Of a stretch of DNA of 64,000 bases, positions 19,254-31,840 are shown piece by piece. The notes under the pieces are model-generated. The model was not told the DNA's origin, ran no database searches, and saw only the letters and a list, made by a program, of their open reading frames with translations. This stretch comes from Luteimonas sp. J29 (lineage in GTDB: Bacteria; Pseudomonadota; Gammaproteobacteria; Xanthomonadales; Xanthomonadaceae): assembly GCF_000472505.1 (NCBI RefSeq), contig NZ_AWZR01000005.1:310001-374000 (forward strand), in the 5' to 3' direction. How positions within the stretch are numbered: the first letter of the stretch is position 1; every line of letters starts with the position of its first letter. Made by a program: the position numbers and the translations under genes.

Positions 19254-20378
19254 ATGAAACGCGACTACTACGAGGTCCTCGGTGTCCCGCGCGACGCCAG
19301 CGAGGCCGACATCAAGAAGGCCTACCGCCGCTGCGCGATGAAGTACCACCCGGACCGCAACCCGGGGGACAAGGCGGCGGAGGCCGCGTTCAAGGAATGC
19401 AAGGAGGCCTACGAGGTCCTGTCGGACGGCGGCAGGCGCCGCATGTACGACCAGCACGGGCACGCGGCGTTCGAGCACGGCATGGGCGGCGGCGGTGCGG
19501 GGCCGGGATTCGGCCCGGACATGGGCGACATCTTCGGCGACATCTTCGGCAACATCTTCGGCGGCGGTGGCGCCCGCGGCCCGCGCCGCGGCGCCGACGT
19601 CGGCTACGTGATGGAGCTGGACCTGGAGGAGGCGGTCTCGGGCGCGGAGAAGCGCATCGAGATCCCGACCCTGGCCGAGTGCCGCGACTGCGACGGCACC
19701 GGCTCGGAGGACCGCAGGCTCGAGACCTGCACCACCTGCATGGGCCGCGGCCAGGTCCGCTTCCAGCGCGGCATCTTCTCGATGCAGCAGCCGTGTCCGC
19801 ACTGCCACGGCCGTGGCCAGGTCATCGTCAATCCGTGCCGCACCTGCCACGGCAACGGCCGCATCGAGCAGAAGAAGGTCCTGTCGGTGAAGATCCCCGC
19901 CGGCGTGGACAACGGCGACCGCATCCGCCTGGCGGGCGAGGGCGAGGCCGGGCCCGCGGGCGCCCCCCCGGGCGACCTGTATGTCGAGGTGCGGGTGCGT
20001 CCGCATCCGATTTTCGAACGCGACGGCGACGACCTGCACTGCGAGGTGCCGATCCGGATCTCGCAGGCCGCGCTCGGCGACACCGTCCGCGTGCCCACGC
20101 TCGACGGCGAGGCCGAGATCCGGATCCCGGCCGAGACCCAGACCGGCAGGGTGTTCCGGCTGCGCGACAAGGGCGTCAAGTCCGTGCGCAGCCGTGCGCG
20201 CGGCGACCTCTACTGCAAGGTGGTGGTGGAAACCCCGGTCAACCTCACCGCCGAGCAGCGCGAACTGCTGGAGAAGTTCGAAGCCACCTTCGTCGGCGAC
20301 GGCGCGCGCAAGCATTCGCCCAAGTCGAGCACCTTTGTCGACGGCGTGCGCGGATTCTGGGAGCGCATGACCTCCTGA
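19254..20378 (+). CDS. dnaJ: Chaperone DnaJ (Hsp40)
   Basis: Co-chaperone that delivers substrates and stimulates DnaK ATPase. The 374-residue product has the J domain with HPD ([10 protein letters not shown]), a Gly/Phe-rich linker (about 75-110), four zinc-finger repeats ([32 protein letters not shown]) and the C-terminal substrate-binding domains. It is separated from dnaK by 132 structured bases and followed within two bases of its stop by a second perfect hairpin. Confidence 0.98.
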   Translation: MKRDYYEVLGVPRDASEADIKKAYRRCAMKYHPDRNPGDKAAEAAFKECKEAYEVLSDGGRRRMYDQHGHAAFEHGMGGGGAGPGFGPDMGDIFGDIFGNIFGGGGARGPRRGADVGYVMELDLEEAVSGAEKRIEIPTLAECRDCDGTGSEDRRLETCTTCMGRGQVRFQRGIFSMQQPCPHCHGRGQVIVNPCRTCHGNGRIEQKKVLSVKIPAGVDNGDRIRLAGEGEAGPAGAPPGDLYVEVRVRPHPIFERDGDDLHCEVPIRISQAALGDTVRVPTLDGEAEIRIPAETQTGRVFRLRDKGVKSVRSRARGDLYCKVVVETPVNLTAEQRELLEKFEATFVGDGARKHSPKSSTFVDGVRGFWERMTS

Positions 20379-20379
20379 G

Positions 20380-20410
20380 CCCGGTCGCGCCGGGCTTGCC
20401 GGCGACCGGG
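20380..20410 (+). other. Hairpin immediately after dnaJ
   Basis: CCCGGTCGC (20380-20388) and GCGACCGGG (20402-20410) form a perfect 9-bp stem. There is no T run. It separates dnaJ from the dapB promoter. Confidence 0.5.
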
Positions 20411-20418
20411 TGCGCGGC

Positions 20419-20424
20419 TAGCCT
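20419..20424 (+). promoter_or_regulatory. -10 element adjacent to the dapB start
   Basis: TAGCCT followed after GCCGCC (6 bases) by the dapB ATG. Confidence 0.35.
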
Positions 20425-20430
20425 GCCGCC

Positions 20431-21147
20431 ATGGGCAATCCCGTCCGACTCCTCATCCACGGCGCATCCGGCCGCATGGGGCGCGCGCTGCTGCGCCTGG
20501 CGGCCGAGCGCGCCGACGTCGCCGTGGTGGCGGCGGTGCAGCGGCGGGTGGACCAGCGCGTGGTCGACGGGATCCCCGTGTTCGCCGCCTCGGAACTGGC
20601 GGGGGCCCCGGACTTCGACGTCGCCATCGATTTCAGCCTGCCGGAAGGGTTCGATCCCGTCCTGGCCCTGTGCCGGGCGCGCGGATGCGCCCTGGTGTCG
20701 GGCACCACCGGTTTGTCCGATGCCCAGCGCGAGGCGCTGGAGGGCGCGTCCACGGCGATCCCGGTGCTGTGGCAGGCGAACTTCAGCGTGGGGGTGGCGG
20801 TGCTCGACGAACTGGTCGAGCGCGCCGCGTCCGCGCTGCCGGGCTGGGACTGCGATATCGTCGAGTCCCACCACGTGCACAAGCGCGACGCCCCCTCCGG
20901 CACCGCCCTGGCCCTGGGCGAATCGGCCGCGCGGGGCGGGGCCGTGCCCCGCTACGCCAGCCTGCGCGCCGGGGACATCGTCGGCGAGCACCTGGTCCAG
21001 TTCACCGGCTCCGGCGAGCGGATCGAACTGGTCCACCGCGCAGGCAACCGCGACATCTTCGCCCAGGGGGCGCTGGTGGCCGCCGCGCGGCTGGCCGGCC
21101 GGCCGCCCGGGCGTTACGGGCTGCGCGGACTGCTGTTCGCCGGCTAG
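20431..21147 (+). CDS. dapB: 4-hydroxy-tetrahydrodipicolinate reductase
   Basis: NAD(P)H-dependent step of the diaminopimelate/lysine pathway. The 238-residue product has the Rossmann motif GASGRMGRALL at the N-terminus, the central SGTTGLSDAQ, and the catalytic segment ESHHVHKRDAPSGTAL with the conserved His and Lys. It is about 30 residues shorter than E. coli DapB, mostly in the C-terminal half. Its stop TAG shares a CTAG palindrome with the stop of the convergent unknown gene. Confidence 0.95.
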   Translation: MGNPVRLLIHGASGRMGRALLRLAAERADVAVVAAVQRRVDQRVVDGIPVFAASELAGAPDFDVAIDFSLPEGFDPVLALCRARGCALVSGTTGLSDAQREALEGASTAIPVLWQANFSVGVAVLDELVERAASALPGWDCDIVESHHVHKRDAPSGTALALGESAARGGAVPRYASLRAGDIVGEHLVQFTGSGERIELVHRAGNRDIFAQGALVAAARLAGRPPGRYGLRGLLFAG

Positions 21148-21644
21148 TCCTCGACGAGCAGCTGCTCGAAGCGGGCGAGGGCGGCCTTGCCGCGCACGTC
21201 GCCGATGACCGTCCGGGCGCGCTCCAGGAGCTGTTCGAGCACGTCTTCGCTTTTCGCCTCCTCGAGCCTGAGCGCCAGGTCCTCGCCCATCGGCCCCAGC
21301 ATCTCGTTCACGGCATGGGCGGCGCGGCGTCGACGGTCCCGCAGATCGCCTCCCGCGGCCGCCGCGGGCGCGGGGCCGGAGGCGGCCGCGGCGGCGGCCG
21401 GGGCTGGGCCGGGTGCGGGAGCCGGAGCAGCGCCGGCGACGGGGGACACCAGCCCCTTGGCCTGGAGGCTCTCGAGCAGGGCCAGCGCATCCTGGAGGCC
21501 CGACACCTGGCGCAGCTCGTCCACCGAGCGGTGGCCGTCGACCAGGATCAGCAGGCGGCGCTGGCGGATGTCGAGGCCGGCCTTGCGCTCCCCGATCTCC
21601 TGCTGGCCGGCCGCGGTCTTCGCATACACGGTCTTTCCGTTCAT
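21144..21644 (-). CDS. Cytoplasmic protein of unknown function with Ala/Pro-rich linker
   Basis: I do not recognise this 166-residue protein. There is no signal peptide. The N-terminal part (about 1-68, MNGKTVYAKTAAGQQEIGER, RRLLILVDGHRSVDEL, LLESLQAKGLV) looks like a winged-helix-like module. It is followed by an Ala/Pro-rich linker (about 70-100) and a helical C-terminus (MGEDLALRLEEAKSEDVLEQ). Codon bias is normal and the frame is well defined, so I think it is real. It is convergent with dapB, sharing CTAG stops, and divergent from carA. Confidence 0.7.
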   Translation of the reverse strand: MNGKTVYAKTAAGQQEIGERKAGLDIRQRRLLILVDGHRSVDELRQVSGLQDALALLESLQAKGLVSPVAGAAPAPAPGPAPAAAAAASGPAPAAAAGGDLRDRRRRAAHAVNEMLGPMGEDLALRLEEAKSEDVLEQLLERARTVIGDVRGKAALARFEQLLVED

Positions 21645-21784
21645 TGCCCCCCCCGGACGCACGGTACCGTTCGCAACAAACTTAGCGAGGGCCCGGCCGG
21701 TTGTACAGCGGGTTTTCCTTTTCCGGTCCCGGCCGGTATCATTCCCGCTCGCCTGATTCCCCCCGCTTCCGGACCGGCTTCCCC

Positions 21785-21802
21785 CCGCTCCGGCGGTTTT
21801 TT
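21785..21802 (+). promoter_or_regulatory. Short hairpin with T6 ahead of carA (possible attenuator)
   Basis: CCGC-TCCG-GCGG is followed by six T residues, 24 bases before the carA GTG. The stem is only 4 bp, though an upstream CCGGA could pair with TCCGG instead. Attenuation is speculative. Confidence 0.25.
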
Positions 21803-21825
21803 GCAACCCCACGTAGGCGAAGCCA

Positions 21826-22950
21826 GTGACCCAAACCGCAATCCTCGTCCTCGAAGACGGCACCGTGTTCGAGGGCGTATCCGTGGGCGCGCCCGACCTG
21901 TCGATCGGCGAGGTGGTGTTCAACACCGCCATGACCGGCTACCAGGAAGTGCTCACCGACCCCTCGTACGCGCGCCAGCTGGTGACGCTGACCTATCCGC
22001 ACATCGGCAACACCGGCTGCACCGACCAGGACGACGAGGCCGCGCGTCCGTGGGTGGCCGGGCTGATCGTGCGCGACGTGCCGCGCCGGCCCAGCAGCTG
22101 GCGCGCGCAGGCCGCGCTGCCCGAATGGCTGAACGAGCGCGGCATCGTCGCCATCGCCGGCATCGACACCCGCCGCCTGACCCGCCTGCTGCGCGAGCGC
22201 GGGGCCCAGAACGGCGCGCTGATGGCCGGCGACATCGACGTCGACAAGGCGCTCGAGGCCGCGCGCAAGTTCCCCGGTCTCAAGGGCATGGACCTGGCGA
22301 AGGAAGTCACCACGCCGGAACCCTATACCTGGACCGAGGGCACGCTCGATCTGGACAGCGGCGAGTTCCGCCGCGTGCCGGCGCGCTTCCGGGTGGTCGC
22401 CTACGACTTCGGGGTCAAGCGCAACATCCTGCGCCTGCTGGCCGAGCGCGGCTGCGAGCTGACCGTGGTCCCGGCGCAGACCCCGGCGTCCGAAGTGCTG
22501 GCGATGAGGCCCGACGGCGTGTTCCTGTCCAATGGCCCCGGCGACCCGGAGCCGTGCGACTACGCCATCGCCGCCATCCGCGAGATCATCGCGGCCAGGG
22601 TGCCGGTCTTCGGCATCTGCCTGGGCCACCAGCTGCTTGCGCTGGCGGCCGGGGCGAAGACCGTGAAGATGGCCAACGGCCACCACGGCGCCAACCACCC
22701 CGTGCAGTCGCTGGAGGACGGGAGGGTGATGATCACCTCCCAGAACCACGGCTTCGCGGTGGACGAATCCAGCCTGCCGCCGAACGTGCGGGTGCTGCAC
22801 CGCTCGCTGTTCGACGGCACCAACCAGGGCATCGAGCTGACCGACGCCCCGGCGTTCTCGTTCCAGGGCCACCCCGAGGCCTCGCCCGGCCCCTGCGACG
22901 TGGCGCCGCTGTTCGACCGCTTCATCGCCACGCTCGAAGCGCGCGCCTGA
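21826..22950 (+). CDS. carA: Carbamoyl-phosphate synthase small subunit
   Basis: Glutamine amidotransferase subunit that feeds ammonia to CarB for arginine and pyrimidine synthesis. The 374-residue product has the N-terminal small-subunit domain ([33 protein letters not shown]) and a C-terminal class I amidotransferase domain with the nucleophile in [11 protein letters not shown] and the HPEASPGP region. It starts with GTG at 21826, giving the expected [12 protein letters not shown]-terminus. carB follows after 140 GC-rich bases. Confidence 0.97.
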   Translation: MTQTAILVLEDGTVFEGVSVGAPDLSIGEVVFNTAMTGYQEVLTDPSYARQLVTLTYPHIGNTGCTDQDDEAARPWVAGLIVRDVPRRPSSWRAQAALPEWLNERGIVAIAGIDTRRLTRLLRERGAQNGALMAGDIDVDKALEAARKFPGLKGMDLAKEVTTPEPYTWTEGTLDLDSGEFRRVPARFRVVAYDFGVKRNILRLLAERGCELTVVPAQTPASEVLAMRPDGVFLSNGPGDPEPCDYAIAAIREIIAARVPVFGICLGHQLLALAAGAKTVKMANGHHGANHPVQSLEDGRVMITSQNHGFAVDESSLPPNVRVLHRSLFDGTNQGIELTDAPAFSFQGHPEASPGPCDVAPLFDRFIATLEARA

Positions 22951-23090
22951 GCGCGCAGGGGCGGCACGGCTCCGCGCCGCGGGGCCTGTGACCGCCGGAC
23001 CACGGCCGCGCACGCGCGGCGCCGCCGGGCCTGGCCCGGACCAGACACAACGGCCGCCCCCGGGCGCGTCCGCGAAAGACCGAGGAACGA

Positions 23091-26339
<3,249 letters not shown>

Positions 26340-26349
26340 GGAACCAGCC

Positions 26350-26826
26350 ATGAGAGCACCCATGACCCTGGCAGGCGCCCAGCGCCTGCGTGCGGAACTC
26401 GAGGAACTCAAGTCGGTCAAGCGACCGGCGGTCATCGCCGCGATCGCCGAGGCGCGCTCGCACGGCGACCTGAAGGAAAACGCCGAATACCACGCCGCGC
26501 GCGAGCAGCAGGGCTTCATCGAAGGCCGCATCCAGCAGCTCGAGAGCGAGCTGTCGCACGCCGACATCATCGACGTGACCAAGCTGGACGTCGGCGACAA
26601 GGTCGTGTTCGGCGCCAAGGTGACGATCGTCGACGTCGAGACCGACGAGGAACGTCGCTACCAGATCGTCGGCGACCTCGAAGCGGACATCAAGCTCGGC
26701 CTGATCGCGATCTCCTCGCCGGTGGCGCGGGCGCTGATCGGCAAGCACGCCGGCGACACGGTCACCATCGAGGCCCCGGCCGGCGCGCGCGAGTTCGAGA
26801 TCGTCGACGTCAGCTACCGCGACTGA
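26350..26826 (+). CDS. greA: Transcription elongation factor GreA
   Basis: Rescues backtracked RNA polymerase by stimulating transcript cleavage. The 158-residue product has the coiled-coil N-terminal domain with the acidic tip ([19 protein letters not shown]) and the C-terminal FKBP-like domain ([31 protein letters not shown]). The ATG at 26350 fits the family N-terminus; an internal ATG at 26362 is possible. It lies 10 bases after carB and 6 bases before rpfE, the same position as in the Xanthomonas rpf region. Confidence 0.97.
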   Translation: MRAPMTLAGAQRLRAELEELKSVKRPAVIAAIAEARSHGDLKENAEYHAAREQQGFIEGRIQQLESELSHADIIDVTKLDVGDKVVFGAKVTIVDVETDEERRYQIVGDLEADIKLGLIAISSPVARALIGKHAGDTVTIEAPAGAREFEIVDVSYRD

Positions 26827-26832
26827 CGCGCG

Positions 26833-27765
26833 ATGGCCCGGGTCACGCTGCTGCTGCCCGCGTCGCGCCGGCTCGGCGCGCCGTCGGCCGCGGTTGCGGC
26901 GGCGCTCGGGCGCGCGGACATGGCGACGGCGCCGGGCGAAGGCCGGCGGGCGCAGCTGCGGCGCTGTTTCGACCTGCTGCCCGACCGCTGGCCGGTCGCC
27001 GCGCTCACCCGCCAGCTCGACGCCGGCGACGCCGCCGGCGCGACCTGGCTGCGCGCCGACCCGTGCCGGATCCAGGCCGACATCAACGGCGCGCGCCTGC
27101 TCGACCACGGCGACACGCTGGGCCTCGACGCGGAAGACGCCGCGCGGCTGCTGCCCGCGCTGCGGACCTTGTTCGGCGACGCCGGCATGCCGATCGACGC
27201 GCCGGTCCCGACCCGCTGGTACCTGCGGCTGGCGCCGTCCACGCCGCTGCCCGCGTTCACCGCGCCCGACGACGCGCTCGGCGCCGACGTGTTCGAGCAC
27301 CTGGCCGGGGGACGCGACGGCCGCCGCTGGCGGAGCCTGCTTACCGAAGCCCAGGTGATCCTGCACAACCATCCCTGGAACGCGCAGCGGATCGCCGCAG
27401 GCAAGCGGCCGGTGAACTCGCTGTGGTTCTGGGGCGGTGGGGAACTGCCCACCCAGGTGCGTTCGCCGCATGCGTGTTTCCACCCCGGCGACGACCTGGC
27501 CGCCGCGCTGGCGGCCGCCGCCGGCACCGGCGCGCCGTTGCCGCCGCGGTTCGAGGCGGGCGAGGGCGATGTGGCCTACGACTTGTCCACGCTCCGCGAC
27601 ACGCCCGTGCTCGAGCGCGACTGGCTGCTGCCGGCGCTGGACGCGCTGCGCGCCGGACGCATCGCCTCGCTGGTGCTCGATACCGCCGACGGCACCGTGT
27701 TCACGCTCGCGCGCGGCCAGCGCTGGCGCTTCTGGCGCCGGCCCCGCGCCGGCTTCCAGGCCTGA
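26833..27765 (+). CDS. rpfE: RpfE-like protein (phosphoglycerate-mutase-related regulatory protein)
   Basis: A 310-residue cytoplasmic protein that matches the Xanthomonas RpfE family by sequence style and position between greA and recJ. The most characteristic stretch is HNHPWNAQRIAAGKRPVNSL followed by WFWGGGELP (about 178-204), found in proteins loosely annotated as cofactor-independent phosphoglycerate-mutase-like. The metal-binding residues of true mutases are not evident. Molecular function is unknown. Its TGA overlaps the recJ ATG by one base (TGATG), implying translational coupling. Confidence 0.8.
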   Translation: MARVTLLLPASRRLGAPSAAVAAALGRADMATAPGEGRRAQLRRCFDLLPDRWPVAALTRQLDAGDAAGATWLRADPCRIQADINGARLLDHGDTLGLDAEDAARLLPALRTLFGDAGMPIDAPVPTRWYLRLAPSTPLPAFTAPDDALGADVFEHLAGGRDGRRWRSLLTEAQVILHNHPWNAQRIAAGKRPVNSLWFWGGGELPTQVRSPHACFHPGDDLAAALAAAAGTGAPLPPRFEAGEGDVAYDLSTLRDTPVLERDWLLPALDALRAGRIASLVLDTADGTVFTLARGQRWRFWRRPRAGFQA

Positions 27766-29483
27766 TGGCCGTGCGCATCCGCAGGCGCGGGGCGGTCGCG
27801 CCCGCCCCGGGCTGGCCCGACGCGATCCCGCCGCTGCTGCGCCGCATCTACGCCGCGCGCGGCATCGACGACCCGCGCCTGGCCCAGCCGCGCCTGGCGC
27901 AGCTGCCCGCGCCGGACGCGCTCGGCGGCGTGGTCGAGGCGGTGCGCCTGCTGGCCGACGCGATCGCCCGCGACACCCGCATCCTGGTGGTCGGCGACTT
28001 CGACGCCGACGGCGCCACCGCCTGCGCGGTCGCGGTACGCGGCCTGCGCATGCTCGGCGCGCGCGACGTCGTCCACGCGGTTCCGAACCGGGTGGTGCAC
28101 GGCTACGGGCTGTCGGTCGGCCTGGTGGAGGAACTGGCAGCGCTGGATCCCGGGCTGCTCGTCACCGTCGACCACGGCATCGCCTGCCACGCCGGCGTGG
28201 GGGCGGCGCGGGCACGCGGCTGGCAGGTGCTGGTCACCGACCACCACCTGCCCGGCGAGGCGCTGCCGCCCGCGCACGCGATCGTCAATCCCAACCTGCG
28301 CGGCGACCTGTTCGCGTGCAAGGCGCTGGCCGGGGTCGGGGTCATCTTCTACGTGCTGCTCGCGTTGCGCGCGCGATTGCGCGAGGACGGCGCATTCGCC
28401 GGGCGCGAGGAACCCGACCTGGCGCGCCTGCTCGACCTGGTCGCGGTCGGGACCGTCGCCGACCTGGTTCCTCTCGACGCCACCAACCGTGCCCTGGTGT
28501 CGGCGGGCCTGCGGCGGTTGCGGACGGGGCAGGGCTGCCCCGGCCTGCAGGCGCTGGCCGAGGTGGCGGGACGCCGCCTCGGGACCTTGACCGCGGCCGA
28601 CATCGGTTACGCCATCGCGCCCCGGCTCAACGCCGCCGGGCGGCTCGAGGACATGGCGCTGGGCATCGAGTGCCTGCTCACCGACGATCCTGCCCGCGCG
28701 CACGAACTGGCCGCCGTGCTGCACCGTATCAACCAGGAGCGGCGGGGCCTGCAGCAGGCCATGGTGGACGACGCCGAGGCGGTGCTGGCGGCGCTGCCGT
28801 CGTCCGGCGCGGAACCGCCGCTGGCCGTCTGCCTGTTCGACCCGGAGTGGCATGCGGGCGTCGTGGGCCTGGTCGCCTCGAAGATGAAAGAACGCCTGCA
28901 CCGGCCGGTGGTCGCCTTCGCGCCGGCCGAACCCGGCGGCGACCAGCTCCGCGGGTCGGCGCGCTCGATCCCGGGCCTGCACATCCGCGACGTGCTGGCG
29001 GCGGTGGACAGCGCCCATCCGGGCCTGGTCGAACGCTTCGGCGGCCACGCCATGGCCGCCGGCCTGAGCCTGCGCCGCGAGGCCTTCCCCGCGTTCGAAC
29101 AGGCCTTCGCCGCCGCGGTCGCCTCGATGCTCGACCCGGCGCTGCTCCGGGCCGAACTGCTCAGCGACGGCGAGCTGCTGCCCGGCGAGTTCGACCGCTT
29201 CCATGCCGAGGCCATCCGCGACGGCGGACCCTGGGGCCAGGGCTTCGCCGAGCCGCTGTTCGACGGCACCTTCCAGGTGCTGGACTGGAAGCCGGTCGGC
29301 GACCGCCACCTGCGCCTGCGCCTGCGCGCCGAAGGCGTGGCCGCGCCGCTGGCGGCGATCCATTTCGGCGGCCTCGACCTGCCGCCTGCCGGATACTGCC
29401 GGCTCGCGTACCGGCTGGCGCCGGACGACTGGCGCGGCGGCGATGCGATCCAGCTCGTGGTCGAACACCGCGAGCCGGCCTGA
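27765..29483 (+). CDS. recJ: Single-stranded-DNA-specific exonuclease RecJ
   Basis: 5'-3' single-strand exonuclease for recombination and mismatch repair. The 572-residue product has the DHH phosphoesterase motifs (VVGDFDADGATACA, LLVTVDHGIACHAG, VTDHHLPGEALP, ARLLDLVAVGTVADLV) and the DHHA1 domain with GSARSIPGLHIRD and RFGGHAMAAGLSL, plus the C-terminal OB-fold. The ATG at 27765 overlaps the rpfE stop. The frame upstream is rpfE in another phase and is not coding. Confidence 0.96.
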   Translation: MAVRIRRRGAVAPAPGWPDAIPPLLRRIYAARGIDDPRLAQPRLAQLPAPDALGGVVEAVRLLADAIARDTRILVVGDFDADGATACAVAVRGLRMLGARDVVHAVPNRVVHGYGLSVGLVEELAALDPGLLVTVDHGIACHAGVGAARARGWQVLVTDHHLPGEALPPAHAIVNPNLRGDLFACKALAGVGVIFYVLLALRARLREDGAFAGREEPDLARLLDLVAVGTVADLVPLDATNRALVSAGLRRLRTGQGCPGLQALAEVAGRRLGTLTAADIGYAIAPRLNAAGRLEDMALGIECLLTDDPARAHELAAVLHRINQERRGLQQAMVDDAEAVLAALPSSGAEPPLAVCLFDPEWHAGVVGLVASKMKERLHRPVVAFAPAEPGGDQLRGSARSIPGLHIRDVLAAVDSAHPGLVERFGGHAMAAGLSLRREAFPAFEQAFAAAVASMLDPALLRAELLSDGELLPGEFDRFHAEAIRDGGPWGQGFAEPLFDGTFQVLDWKPVGDRHLRLRLRAEGVAAPLAAIHFGGLDLPPAGYCRLAYRLAPDDWRGGDAIQLVVEHREPA

Positions 29484-29490
29484 GCCGGCC

Positions 29491-30735
29491 TCAGCCGCCG
29501 CCGGAGGCGGTCCGCGGCGCCTGCCGGTGCCCGCGCTCCGGATCGCCGGCGGCCGCCGCCGGGCCCGGCGCCAGGCGCTTGAGCCCGAACAGCGGCCTGA
29601 GCAGGGGCACGCGCCGGATCGATTCGTAGCCGGCAAACGCGAGGGCGAAGGTCAGCACCACCAGCAGCGGCGCTTCCAGCAGCGGCGGCAGCGCCAGCGG
29701 TCGCAGGTGCCATGCAAGAAGCACCGTCAGCGTCTGGTGCAGGATGTAGACCGGGAACACCGCCTGCGAGAGGTAGCGCAGGGCGGGGCCGTCGCCCGGC
29801 GCGCACCGGCGGGCGAAGCCGAGGATGGCCACGATCGCGCACCACTGGTCGAGGCCCCAGAGCCCGCGCACCGCCAGGCGCAGCGCCTGCGGGGGATCGG
29901 CCTCGGCGTAGATCCGGAAGTAGCCCGCGATCGCCACCCAGCTGCCCAGCCACAGCCAGAGCGCCGGCCAGCGCGCGCGCTCGATCGCCGCCCAGGTCGC
30001 TTCGCCGCGCGCGACCAGGAACCCGAGCAGGAAGACCGGGAAGTACTGGGCGTGGTTGTACCAGTCGTCGACCAGCGCGTGGGTCGAGCCGAAGCGTCCG
30101 ACCAGCAGCAGCCGGGCCGCTGCCAGCCACAGCGCCGGCAACAGCAGCACCGCGGGGGCGGAGGCGAGCAGGGCGTCGAGGCGGGCGCCGGCGCGCTCGG
30201 TCGCCTCCGGGGCGAGGCGCAGCAGCAGCCACAGGGCCACGGTGTAGACCCAGAGGTAGGCGACGAACCACAGGTGGTTCCAGGTCGGCAGCACCAGGCA
30301 GTCGTCGCCCCGGCAGAAGCTTCCGTCGCCGGCGAGGTAGCGGCCCCAGAACGCCAGGTAGCCGTCGTGGTACCCGCTCGGCAGCTTCTCCACCACCTCG
30401 TAGTACGACTGCGGCGGCACCACCACCAGCATCCCGAACGCGAGCGGCACCAGCAGCCGCCACGAGCGCGGTCCGAGGAAGCGCACGCGCCCGTTCGCGG
30501 CCGCGGCATCGCGCCTTGCGCGGGCCAGCAGGAAGGCCGTGGCCACGCCCGAGACCAGGAACAGCAGCGACAGCCGCCACGGCGAGCTGAGCATCATGAA
30601 CGGCTCGAGCGCGGGGCCGGCCGCGGGGCTGTTGATATGCCAGTCCCAGGTCACGTAGTACATGCCCACGTGGTAGAGCACCAGCAGGCCGAAGGCGAGG
30701 ACGCGGACCCAGTCGAGATCGTGGCGGCGTGTCAT
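29491..30735 (-). CDS. Acyltransferase family 3 membrane protein
   Basis: The 414-residue integral inner-membrane protein has about ten hydrophobic segments and begins TRRHDLDWVRVLAFGLLVLY, typical of the acyltransferase 3 (OafA/WecH-like) family. That family transfers acyl groups to extracellular sugars or glucans. Other family-like features are the early SLLFLVSGVATAFLLARA and the late YLSQAVFPVYILHQTL, in which the histidine follows YIL. A Pro/Ala-rich cytoplasmic tail (about 385-414) ends it. The substrate is unknown. It lies between recJ and rpfD on the opposite strand, only 7 bases from the recJ stop, and I do not know it as part of the classical rpf cluster. Confidence 0.85.
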   Translation of the reverse strand: MTRRHDLDWVRVLAFGLLVLYHVGMYYVTWDWHINSPAAGPALEPFMMLSSPWRLSLLFLVSGVATAFLLARARRDAAAANGRVRFLGPRSWRLLVPLAFGMLVVVPPQSYYEVVEKLPSGYHDGYLAFWGRYLAGDGSFCRGDDCLVLPTWNHLWFVAYLWVYTVALWLLLRLAPEATERAGARLDALLASAPAVLLLPALWLAAARLLLVGRFGSTHALVDDWYNHAQYFPVFLLGFLVARGEATWAAIERARWPALWLWLGSWVAIAGYFRIYAEADPPQALRLAVRGLWGLDQWCAIVAILGFARRCAPGDGPALRYLSQAVFPVYILHQTLTVLLAWHLRPLALPPLLEAPLLVVLTFALAFAGYESIRRVPLLRPLFGLKRLAPGPAAAAGDPERGHRQAPRTASGGG

Positions 30736-30865
30736 GGCGCGGTATCGTGGACGTCGCCGCCAATCTCCGCCCCGGCGCGGACGGCGGCAAGCGCGAAGTG
30801 ACCGGCCGACCGGGCGCGGGGACGAACCGCGGCTGCACCGGGACCGGCCGGGAGCGCGGCGCCCG

Positions 30866-30871
30866 TAGAAT
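30866..30871 (+). promoter_or_regulatory. -10 element adjacent to the rpfD start
   Basis: TAGAAT followed after 7 bases by the ATG at 30879. No clear -35. Confidence 0.5.
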
Positions 30872-30878
30872 TCCCGGC

Positions 30879-31754
30879 ATGGCGCGCGCACCCACGCTCT
30901 ACGAACGCTACCTGCCCTGGCGGCGCTGGGCGGAGGCGGGCTTCGTGTTCCTGGTCGTGGCCGGGAACGCCGCGGCCAACAGCGTGACGGTCTGGATGGA
31001 TCTGGACCGGTACCCGCACAATCCGTTCCGGCCCTGGGAGCCGGCGGTCTGGGAAGCCAGCAGCGCGGTGATGTGGTTCGTGATCATCCCGCTGGTCGCG
31101 CGCCTGGTGCGGCGTTTCCCGACCCACTGGGACAACTGGCGGCGGCGGCTGCCGCTGCACCTGGCCGCGAGCGTGACGGTGTGCCTGGTGCACGTGGCCG
31201 GGATGGTGGGGCTCCGGATCCTGGCCTACCGCTGGCAGGGCGCCGACTACGACTTCGGGCCGTGGCCCCGCGAACTGGCCTACGAGTACCTCAAGGACGT
31301 GCGCACCTACGCCATGGTCGTGTTCCTGGTCGAGGCCTACGGCTTCGTGCTCAGGCGGCTGCAGGGCGAGGCCAGCCTGCTCGGGGCGCCGGACGAGGGC
31401 CCGGCGGTGGAGCCGGTCGAGCGGCCCGAGCGGTTCCTGGTGCGCAAGCTCGGTCGCGAGTTCCTGGTCGCGGCCGGCGACATCGAGTGGCTGCAGGCCT
31501 CGGGCAACTACGTGAACCTGCGCGTGCGCGGCCACGACTATCCGCTGCGCAGCACCCTGGGCGGCATCGCCGCGCGGCTGGACCCGGAGCGCTTCGTGCG
31601 GATCCACCGCAGCTACATCGTCAACCTCGACCACGTGGCCTCGATCGAGCCGCTGGACACCGGCGACGCGCGCCTGCACCTGAAGGATGGCGGCGAACTG
31701 CCGGTCAGCCGCAGCCATCGCGCGGGGCTGCGCGAGCGCTTCGGCGGGCCCTGA
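30879..31754 (+). CDS. rpfD: RpfD-like membrane-anchored LytTR transcriptional regulator
   Basis: The 291-residue product has four predicted membrane helices (about 19-38, 57-77, 92-113, 141-160) and a C-terminal LytTR DNA-binding domain (about 184-288: LVAAGDIEWLQASGNYVNL, RIHRSYIVNLDHVASIEPL, LPVSRSHRAGLRERF). It has no receiver domain, so signals would come through the membrane part. Its position just upstream of prfB-lysS matches Xanthomonas rpfD. The membrane anchoring means DNA binding would occur at the inner membrane. Targets are unknown. Confidence 0.85.
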   Translation: MARAPTLYERYLPWRRWAEAGFVFLVVAGNAAANSVTVWMDLDRYPHNPFRPWEPAVWEASSAVMWFVIIPLVARLVRRFPTHWDNWRRRLPLHLAASVTVCLVHVAGMVGLRILAYRWQGADYDFGPWPRELAYEYLKDVRTYAMVVFLVEAYGFVLRRLQGEASLLGAPDEGPAVEPVERPERFLVRKLGREFLVAAGDIEWLQASGNYVNLRVRGHDYPLRSTLGGIAARLDPERFVRIHRSYIVNLDHVASIEPLDTGDARLHLKDGGELPVSRSHRAGLRERFGGP

Positions 31755-31780
31755 CCCAGGCCCGCGCCGCGGCCCGACGC

Positions 31781-31809
31781 CTGCACCGGCGCGGGCGGAT
31801 TGCTAGAAT
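31781..31809 (+). promoter_or_regulatory. Extended -10 promoter of prfB
   Basis: TGCTAGAAT (31801-31809) is an extended -10. CTGCAC lies 17 bases upstream as a weak -35. CTAGAATCGGC is identical to the alr -10 region. The leader to the prfB ATG is about 25 bases. Confidence 0.55.
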
Positions 31810-31840
31810 CGGCGGCTGTTTAACCTGCGGCACTTTCCCC

